From Woeseiaceae bacterium (GTDB taxonomy: Bacteria > Pseudomonadota > Gammaproteobacteria > Steroidobacterales > Woeseiaceae): a DNA stretch of 64,000 nucleotides. Each line of letters begins with the position of its first letter. The stretch's first letter is position 1. A model generated the notes under the pieces. The model saw only the letters and a program-made list of their open reading frames with translations. It had not been told where the DNA came from and did no database searches. Both the position numbers and the translations under genes were made by a program. The stretch spans positions 1-64,000 of the forward strand of contig JANQMR010000037.1 in the NCBI GenBank assembly GCA_028279985.1, read 5' to 3'. Of the stretch, positions 57,925 to 64,000 are shown piece by piece.

Positions 57925-58340
57925 CGCGCTCCCCCAAACGTAGGATCGAACACACCGGCATTGTAACGCAGACGCGAACGGCGGAGCGACGGGACAGTCG
58001 ATCGGGTGTGCCTAGGAAGAGACCCCGGGAGAGACCCGCCGCGGCGCCGTCAAGGTTTTCGACACATTCGTCGCTTCCAGACAACTTTCTGTCGCACCAG
58101 GACAGCGTTAGCGTCGCCCTGTAGACGATTACCTGCTCATGAAAAATGAGCTGGAGAGCGCCACATGGCGACGGCGACGACGAAAGCTCAAATGCCGGCA
58201 AGACGAGCACGCGGCCTCGCAGGCGGCGGCCTGTGCCTCGTGCTCGCGCCGGCAGACGGGCAGTTTGCGATCGAGATTCCACCGCTGACGAACATCAACA
58301 CCATCCCGCGAAAAATATCGAACCGAATGAGGAAGTCGAC
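57925..58340. other. Intergenic region upstream of the chemoreceptor gene
   Basis: 416 bp without a confirmed gene between the lipoprotein and the chemoreceptor. An open frame extends the chemoreceptor upstream to 58146, but its residues are Arg- and Pro-rich and unlike the family, and a good Shine-Dalgarno sequence (GAGGAAG, ~58329) precedes the ATG at 58341. No sigma-28 or sigma-54 box is recognised with confidence. Confidence 0.5.
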
Positions 58341-60242
58341 ATGAGCACAGAATCCACGGCGGCCGAGAACAGTCGCATCAAACAGGCGCTGGACAGCGTA
58401 TCGGCAAACGTGATGGTCGCCGACGCCGATCTGGAAATCATCTACATGAACAACACGGTCACGGAAATGTTTCGGGCCGCCGAACCTGATATCCGCAAGG
58501 ATCTGCCGAATTTCGACGTCAAAAACCTGATCGGCACGAACATCGACGACTTCCACAAGAATCCTGCCCATCAGAGGCGCCTGTTGACGGATCTGAGCGA
58601 CACCTTCGAGTCCCGGCTAGAACTCGGCGGCAGGACGTTCAGTATCATCACTAATCCGATCATTGCGGACAACGGTGAACGTATCGGCACGGTCGTCGAA
58701 TGGCAGGACCTGACGGAACAACTGGCACGGGAAGACAAAGAACGGAAACGGGTCGAGGCGGAGCGGCTGATCGCGGCCGAAAACGGCCGTATCAAACAGG
58801 CGCTGGATGGCGTAACCGCCAATGTCATGATTGGCGACAACGACCTGAACATCGTCTACATGAACGATGCGGTGACCAAATTGTTCCGCGACGTCGAATC
58901 GGACGTTCGCAAGGAAATACCGAGCTTCGATGCCAACAAGCTGATCGGCACCTGTATCGACATGTTTCACAAGAACCCGGCGCATCAGCGCAACCTGCTG
59001 GGGGGCTTGACGAGGACCCACACCGCGGAGCTCGAGATCGGCCAACTCACGATGCGCGTCATCGCGAGCCCGGTATTCGGCGACGACGGCGAACGTCTGG
59101 GTACCGTCGTCGAATGGGCCGACCGAACCCAGGAACTGGCTATCGAAAGAGAGGTTGAAACCGTCGTAGGCGGCGCGGTCGAAGGGGACCTGACCAAGCG
59201 AATTCCGACCGAAGCCAAGACCGGCTTCTTCGAGAACCTGGGTAACAGCGTCAACGAGCTGATGGTCAAGCTGACCGGCGTCGTCGGCGAGATCCAGCAT
59301 GCATCGGACAACGTCAGGGCGGGAGCCGGGGAGATTGCCGAAGGTAACACCGACCTGAGCCAGCGGACCGAGGAACAGGCATCCAGCCTCGAGGAAACCT
59401 CGTCGTCCATGGAGCAGATGACCAGCGCCGTAAGGGAGAGCGCCGAGAACGCCGCTCATGCCAATCAGTTGGCCAAGGAGGCGCGAAAAGAGGCCGAACA
59501 GGGCGGCGCCGTCGTTGAGCAGGCCGTAAACGCGATGCAGGAGATCAACGAAGCCAGCAAGAAGATTGCGGACATCATCAGCGTCATCGACGAAATCGCA
59601 TTCCAGACGAACCTGCTGGCGCTGAACGCCGCGGTGGAGGCAGCGCGAGCGGGCGACCAGGGCCGGGGATTCGCCGTCGTCGCCGCTGAGGTACGTAATC
59701 TCGCCGGACGCAGTGCGAGCGCGGCGAAGGAGATCAAGGGACTCATCGTCGAAAGCCTCGCCAAGGTCGAAGACGGTTCCAAACTCGTCAATCAGTCCGG
59801 CGAAGCGCTGGATAAGATCGTCAACGGGTCGAAGAAAGTGACCGACATCGTCGGCGAGATCGCGGCGTCCAGCCAGGAGCAATCCGCCGGAATTGACGAA
59901 ATCAACAAGGCAGTGGTGCAGATGGACGAGTTGACGCAGCAAAACGCCGCACTCGTCGAGGAGATTGCCGCCGCCAGCGAATCCATGGGCGAGCAGGCAC
60001 AGGGATTGGCGGACTTGATGGCGTTCTTCAAGGTCGAGGAAGGCGCCGTAACGAGGCTGCCGGCCGCGGCGCAGGCGGACAAGACCCCGACCGATCCGGT
60101 GGAGCGGCGATCCGGCACGAGGCCGTGGTCGAAGCCGAAAGTCGCGAGAAAATCCGGAACCGCAGCATCCAGTAGAAACGCCGCCATGGCCTCCGGCTCC
60201 GATGCCGCCAGTGCCGTGGACGAAGAATGGGAGTCCTTTTAG
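58341..60242 (+). CDS. Cytoplasmic methyl-accepting chemotaxis protein with two PAS domains
   Basis: A 633-residue chemoreceptor with no transmembrane segment. Two similar PAS domains (about residues 10-130 and 145-270) each carry KNPAHQRxLL in their second halves, so they are internal duplicates. A HAMP-like linker ([18 protein letters not shown]) follows. The signalling domain has the tip [31 protein letters not shown], nearly invariant, and methylation-helix segments on both sides. It ends in EEWESF, which fits the xWxxF pentapeptide that tethers CheR/CheB. It probably senses an internal redox or ligand signal. The start is the ATG at 58341. Confidence 0.95.
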   Translation: MSTESTAAENSRIKQALDSVSANVMVADADLEIIYMNNTVTEMFRAAEPDIRKDLPNFDVKNLIGTNIDDFHKNPAHQRRLLTDLSDTFESRLELGGRTFSIITNPIIADNGERIGTVVEWQDLTEQLAREDKERKRVEAERLIAAENGRIKQALDGVTANVMIGDNDLNIVYMNDAVTKLFRDVESDVRKEIPSFDANKLIGTCIDMFHKNPAHQRNLLGGLTRTHTAELEIGQLTMRVIASPVFGDDGERLGTVVEWADRTQELAIEREVETVVGGAVEGDLTKRIPTEAKTGFFENLGNSVNELMVKLTGVVGEIQHASDNVRAGAGEIAEGNTDLSQRTEEQASSLEETSSSMEQMTSAVRESAENAAHANQLAKEARKEAEQGGAVVEQAVNAMQEINEASKKIADIISVIDEIAFQTNLLALNAAVEAARAGDQGRGFAVVAAEVRNLAGRSASAAKEIKGLIVESLAKVEDGSKLVNQSGEALDKIVNGSKKVTDIVGEIAASSQEQSAGIDEINKAVVQMDELTQQNAALVEEIAAASESMGEQAQGLADLMAFFKVEEGAVTRLPAAAQADKTPTDPVERRSGTRPWSKPKVARKSGTAASSRNAAMASGSDAASAVDEEWESF

Positions 60243-60330
60243 AGCGTAAGATTGGAAGACTCCACGATTTCTGCACCGTCAATCAGTTTTTGTCATTGCG
60301 GTTGGTATCAAGTGCTTCATGCCCCTTGCT

Positions 60331-60356
60331 GAGCCCATTGCGTGAGCCCATTGCGT
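60331..60356. repeat. 13-bp tandem duplication upstream of the AraC gene
   Basis: GAGCCCATTGCGT occurs twice in tandem (60331-60343, 60344-60356), followed by GAGCGATGGG, which is partly complementary (CCCAT/ATGGG) and could form a small hairpin. Confidence 0.75.
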
Positions 60357-60432
60357 GAGCGATGGGTTCCGAGGGGGGGCTCTGCACGAGCAACAGAGGA
60401 CATGATGCCAAGATCAATTGTAAGATCAGTCG

Positions 60433-61449
60433 ATGGTCTTCACTACGCTGTCATCCTGGGCCCAGATGATTCATGCCGCTCTGGCGGAGTCGGACCTCGA
60501 CGGCGATACCTTGTTTCACCGTGCGGGCCTGGCGCCCGACAAGCTCGGAGCGCCCAACGCGCGTTACCCGGTCGACGGCCTGCAACGACTGTGGAAGCTG
60601 GCATTGGACGCCACCGCAAACCCGAGCCTCGGTATCGACGTCGTTCGTCACTGGCATCCCACGACCTTGCATGCGCTGGGTTACGCATGGATGGCCAGCG
60701 AGTCGCTGTGGGCGGCAATGGAGCGCACGGTGCGCTACGGACACCTGTTGTCCACCGACCTGCGTTTTGCCGTCACCACCGCATCGGGGCAGGCCGAGTT
60801 TTCGTTTCACTACGACACGCGCCGGCGGGAGCCGCTCGACGTCGAGATCGACGCCCTGACCGCAACCTTGTTGAAACTCTGCCGGGTAAGCGGCGGTGAG
60901 TCCGGCCGGCCGGTCCGGGTGCAGTTGACCCGGCCGGAGCCGTCGGCGCCGGTCCCGTACCGCCGGGTATTCGGTGAAAACGTTCGTTACGCGGCGGACC
61001 GAAATACCATCGTGCTGGCGGAACCCGATGCGACCCGCCCGCTTCCGACGGCCAACGCCGATCTCGTCAGGGCAAGCGAAAAACTGGCGCTCGAACGTCT
61101 CGTGCGTCTGGAGTCGGCACAGTTGTCGCTTCGCGTTCGCAGGGAGATCGTCGAGGACCTTCAAGCCGGCGGCGGCGGTCAGCGCACCGTCGCCGAACGG
61201 CTGGGCATGAGCGCCAGGGCGCTGCAGCGCAAACTCGCGCGGGAAGGCACGAGCTATCAGCAGGTCCTGGATGAAACCCGTAGCGAGTTGGCCCTGGAAT
61301 ATCTGGCGGACAATCTCAGCCAGCAGGAGATCGCCTATATGCTCGGCTTCTCCGACTCGAGCGCCTTCACGAAGGCGTTCCGGCGATGGTTCGGCATTGC
61401 GCCGACCCAATACCGCCCTTACCGGGAGGTTTGTCGTGAACGGCAATAG
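60433..61449 (+). CDS. AraC-family transcriptional regulator (arabinose-binding-domain type)
   Basis: A 338-residue regulator. The N-terminal ~200 residues match the Arabinose_bd/OruR-type ligand domain (RYPVDGLQRLWKLALDATANPSLGIDVVRHWHPTTLHALGYAWMAS). The C-terminal ~100 residues carry two helix-turn-helices: GQRTVAERLGMSARALQRKLAREGTSYQQVLDETR and LSQQEIAYMLGFSDSSAFTKAFRRWFG. The start is ATG 60433. Its neighbours give no target; the RND gene is convergent. Confidence 0.93.
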   Translation: MVFTTLSSWAQMIHAALAESDLDGDTLFHRAGLAPDKLGAPNARYPVDGLQRLWKLALDATANPSLGIDVVRHWHPTTLHALGYAWMASESLWAAMERTVRYGHLLSTDLRFAVTTASGQAEFSFHYDTRRREPLDVEIDALTATLLKLCRVSGGESGRPVRVQLTRPEPSAPVPYRRVFGENVRYAADRNTIVLAEPDATRPLPTANADLVRASEKLALERLVRLESAQLSLRVRREIVEDLQAGGGGQRTVAERLGMSARALQRKLAREGTSYQQVLDETRSELALEYLADNLSQQEIAYMLGFSDSSAFTKAFRRWFGIAPTQYRPYREVCRERQ

Positions 61450-61524
61450 CGCCGGATCAGGCGTCATACCGCGAGCGCTGAACGACGGCCGATCCGACGG
61501 ATGTCACGCCTTTCCACTCGTTCT

Positions 61525-64000
61525 TCAGTCGTATTTGACCCCGAAGAATAGGGTGTAGAGCACCGGCACGACACCAAGCGTCAATACGGTCGCGAAAACC
61601 AGACCGAAAATGATCGCGATCGCCATCGGCTCCCACATCGGCCCGCCTCCCAGCCAGAGCGGGATCAGTCCGCCGACCGTGGTCGTGGCGGTCAGCAGTA
61701 TCGGGCGCAAGCGTTGTTGGGCCGCAATCAGCACGGCCTGGTCGGGCGCTCGCTGGTTGGTTTCACGCTCGATGCGTATTCTGTCGATCAATACGATGGC
61801 GTTGTTGATCACGATGCCGGCCAGGGAAATAATGCCGAGCAAGGTCATGAAACCGAAGTAGGAACCTGCGACCAGCAGACCGAAGACGACGCCGATGATC
61901 GAAAGCGGGATGGTCAACAGAATGATCAAGGCCCGCCTCACGCTGTTGAACTGAGACACCAGAAGCAGCACGATGATCAATAGACCGATCGGCAACGCGT
62001 CCGCGATCGACGCATTGGCCTTGCCGGAGGTCTCGGACTCGCCGCCGAACGCCCAGAAGTATCCGAAGGGCCAGGAATCCTGCATGGCGTCGAGACGGGG
62101 CTCGATCGCGGCGTTGACATCCGCGGCCGTGAATCCTTCGTCCAGCAGCGAGGAAACGGTGACGGTACGCAGGCGATCGCGCCGCATGATTTCGCCCGGC
62201 TGCCAGACCAGCCGCGGCCTGGCAACCTGGCCGAGCGGCACCGAGCGGCCGGTGGCCTGGGAGTACACGCTCAAACCCGCCAGCCGGGACGGGTCGATCA
62301 AGCGGCGGCAGCGATCGGTCAGCTCGACACACTCGATTTCCGCCGCCGAGCGCATGACGATCGGGATCAGTTTGTCGTCTTCTCGGTATTCGGTCGTTTC
62401 CAGGCCGGTCAGATAAGTCTGCAAGGAGATTGCGGTGTCCTGGTGACTGACACCGGCCAGGCGCGCCCGGGTCTCGTCGATTTCGACGACGAGCTTCTTG
62501 GAACGTGCGCCCCAATCGTCGGTCACCTGCCGTGCGCCGGGCACTTCCCTCAGTGCTTCGACGACCTCATCGACGATCTCGAACAGTCGGTCGTTCTCCC
62601 GGCCCGACACCCTGATCTCGATTGGGCTGGTCACCGGCGGGCCCAGCGGCAGCGGACGTACATCGGCGATCGCATCCGGATAGTTCTCCGCGACATGACG
62701 ATCGACCTGCGCCATCAGGGTATCGAGACCGTCGGTGCCGGTCGCGTTGACGAGTATGAATCCGTAGGCCGGATCGGTCGGCTCCGGGTTATACGACAAC
62801 AGGAACTTCGGCGCACCCTGCCCGACGAACGCACCCCAGTTCACGACGCCGGCTCCGTCGTTCGATGCCGCCATCAGCTCGTCCGCCATAAAACGTTCCA
62901 CCCCGGCGACGATCGCGTCGGTGCGATCGATCGGCGACCCGGCCGGCAGCTCGAGCTCGATCGTAAAGCTGGCCCGGTCGTTCGGTGGAAAAAAGATGTT
63001 GGGGATGGCGCCGAATCCCGCGAGGGAAACGACGAATACCGCAGACACGCCGGCGAGGCTCCACCAGGGACGTCTGACCAGCCCGATCAGGATACCCCGA
63101 TACGTCCGGTAGAACCTGGAGTCGAGCTCCTCGGTCCCTGCCTTTCCTCCGGCTTTCAAGAACGTGACGCTCAGCACCGGTATCAAGGTCAAAGTCAAAA
63201 ACCAGGAACAAAGCAGGGTGATCGTAACGACTTTGAACAGCGGCGCCGTGTACTCCCCGGTGTTGGACTCGGCGAGAAAGATCGGCAGGAAGGCGGCCGC
63301 CGTCGTCAACGACGAAATCAGGAGCGGCCCGCGCAACTCCGCCGCCGAATCGATCGCCGCCTGCCGTGCCGTCTTGCCTCGCGCCATCTGTACCACCGTC
63401 GATTCGGACATCACGATGGCATTGTCCACGAGCATACCGAGCGCGATGATCAGCGACGCCAGCGACATCTGGTCGATACCGATGTCGAAAACGGACATGA
63501 CCAGAAAAGACGTGATCATCGTGCACGGAATCAGGCTCGCGACGACCAGCCCGGTTCGAAGGCCGAGGAATACCAGCATCACCAACGCGACAATGGCCAC
63601 TGCCTGCAGGAGATTGCGGACGAAGTCGCCGACTTTTTCGGCCACAGCATCCGACTGAAACTGGACCAGATCGAACTCCACCCCGACCGGGTACACGTGT
63701 TTGGCGCGGTCGATGACCTGCCGAATCGCATCGCCGAGGTCCAGGATGTTGCCGCCCTCCCGGAGCGATACGGCAAGGCCCAGCGCGGGCTCGCCGTTGT
63801 AACGCATCCGGTACCGCGGTGGATCGACGTAGCCGCGCGTCACGGTCGCGATGTCCTGCAGCCGGACGACATCGCTGCGCTGTGGCAAATTGAGCACCGT
63901 CTGCCTGAGCTCTTCCACGGACTGAAAGCTTCCCGACGGCTCGAGCACGATACGCTCGTAAGGGGTGCTGAAGTCTCCGCCGGGCAGGATGATGTTGCGC
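61525..64000 (-). CDS. RND-family efflux permease (3' part; 5' end outside window)
   Basis: About 825 residues of an inner-membrane resistance-nodulation-division pump, open at base 64000. The first visible residues (NIILPGGDFSTPYERIVLEPSG) belong to the N-terminal porter region. The membrane helices carry the family's proton-relay region (QMSLASLIIALGMLVDNAIVMSEST), the second porter domain is rich in the LAGVSHQDTAISLQTYLTGLETTEYREDD segment, and the C-terminal helices end at VVPVLYTLFFGVKYD. It probably belongs to a HAE1-like tripartite pump; the fusion protein and outer-membrane factor are not in the window. Confidence 0.93.
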   Translation of the reverse strand, partial: RNIILPGGDFSTPYERIVLEPSGSFQSVEELRQTVLNLPQRSDVVRLQDIATVTRGYVDPPRYRMRYNGEPALGLAVSLREGGNILDLGDAIRQVIDRAKHVYPVGVEFDLVQFQSDAVAEKVGDFVRNLLQAVAIVALVMLVFLGLRTGLVVASLIPCTMITSFLVMSVFDIGIDQMSLASLIIALGMLVDNAIVMSESTVVQMARGKTARQAAIDSAAELRGPLLISSLTTAAAFLPIFLAESNTGEYTAPLFKVVTITLLCSWFLTLTLIPVLSVTFLKAGGKAGTEELDSRFYRTYRGILIGLVRRPWWSLAGVSAVFVVSLAGFGAIPNIFFPPNDRASFTIELELPAGSPIDRTDAIVAGVERFMADELMAASNDGAGVVNWGAFVGQGAPKFLLSYNPEPTDPAYGFILVNATGTDGLDTLMAQVDRHVAENYPDAIADVRPLPLGPPVTSPIEIRVSGRENDRLFEIVDEVVEALREVPGARQVTDDWGARSKKLVVEIDETRARLAGVSHQDTAISLQTYLTGLETTEYREDDKLIPIVMRSAAEIECVELTDRCRRLIDPSRLAGLSVYSQATGRSVPLGQVARPRLVWQPGEIMRRDRLRTVTVSSLLDEGFTAADVNAAIEPRLDAMQDSWPFGYFWAFGGESETSGKANASIADALPIGLLIIVLLLVSQFNSVRRALIILLTIPLSIIGVVFGLLVAGSYFGFMTLLGIISLAGIVINNAIVLIDRIRIERETNQRAPDQAVLIAAQQRLRPILLTATTTVGGLIPLWLGGGPMWEPMAIAIIFGLVFATVLTLGVVPVLYTLFFGVKYD

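Overview
The window looks like a chromosomal segment of a high-GC gammaproteobacterium, probably marine or salt-adapted. I infer this from cytochrome bd oxidase, GbsR/MarR and PurU genes, VC_2705-type and other Na+:solute symporters, and a soluble chemoreceptor ending in a CheR-type pentapeptide. The genus cannot be read from the sequence alone. No rRNA, tRNA, CRISPR array, prophage or intact insertion sequence was found.

Layout. (1) 1-3854: the end of an acyl-CoA dehydrogenase, a VOC protein, a twin-hairpin repeat element (896-1127), a Rieske ferredoxin, and an acyl-CoA ligase bracketed by two paralogous ABM monooxygenase-fold genes. (2) 3980-10837: rhomboid protease, an Lrp regulator divergent from a leucine-type dehydrogenase, and a branched-chain 2-oxoacid dehydrogenase (E1alpha, E1beta, E2) followed by an FAH-family hydrolase. 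Together these form an amino-acid catabolic block. (3) 10871-15736: purU, a GbsR/MarR regulator with a clear sigma70 promoter and dyad, cydAB-type oxidase, and a NYN-LOTUS protein. (4) 15737-16800: about 1 kb without a convincing gene. (5) 16801-33015: an energy block with an Na+ symporter, a seven-gene V-type ATPase whose gene order is a circular permutation of the usual bacterial order, a group 3b [NiFe] hydrogenase operon containing a cyclic-nucleotide-binding gene, and a two-domain PPK2. The ATPase proteolipid keeps the side chains that bind Na+ in the Enterococcus enzyme. (6) 33031-36219: a decaying locus where an acetate-type symporter and a CNBD-CBS-DUF294 gene are fused head to head, each without its 5' end. 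(7) 36201-47277: a peripheral catabolic cluster (SDR, acyl-CoA dehydrogenase, P450, acyl-CoA ligase, SCP-x-type thiolase, haem c/beta-propeller lipoprotein, cupin, TetR, two-gene Na+ symporter), probably for uptake and activation of a hydrophobic or cyclic carboxylate. (8) 47323-64000: MFS transporter, TonB-plug outer-membrane protein, 6-phosphogluconate dehydrogenase family, DnaJ-PilZ fusion, Asp-tailed subtilase, secreted proteins of unknown function, double-PAS chemoreceptor, AraC regulator, and an RND efflux pump that runs off the end.

Two sequence-level phenomena stand out. First, at 896-1127 two long perfect hairpins have diverged, compensated stems but share an identical 25-nt loop in opposite orientation. 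Second, short imperfect tandem arrays recur through the window: units are 12 or 15 bp inside genes, which keeps the frame, but 11-17 bp between genes. Several arrays lie directly against start codons or in promoter positions.
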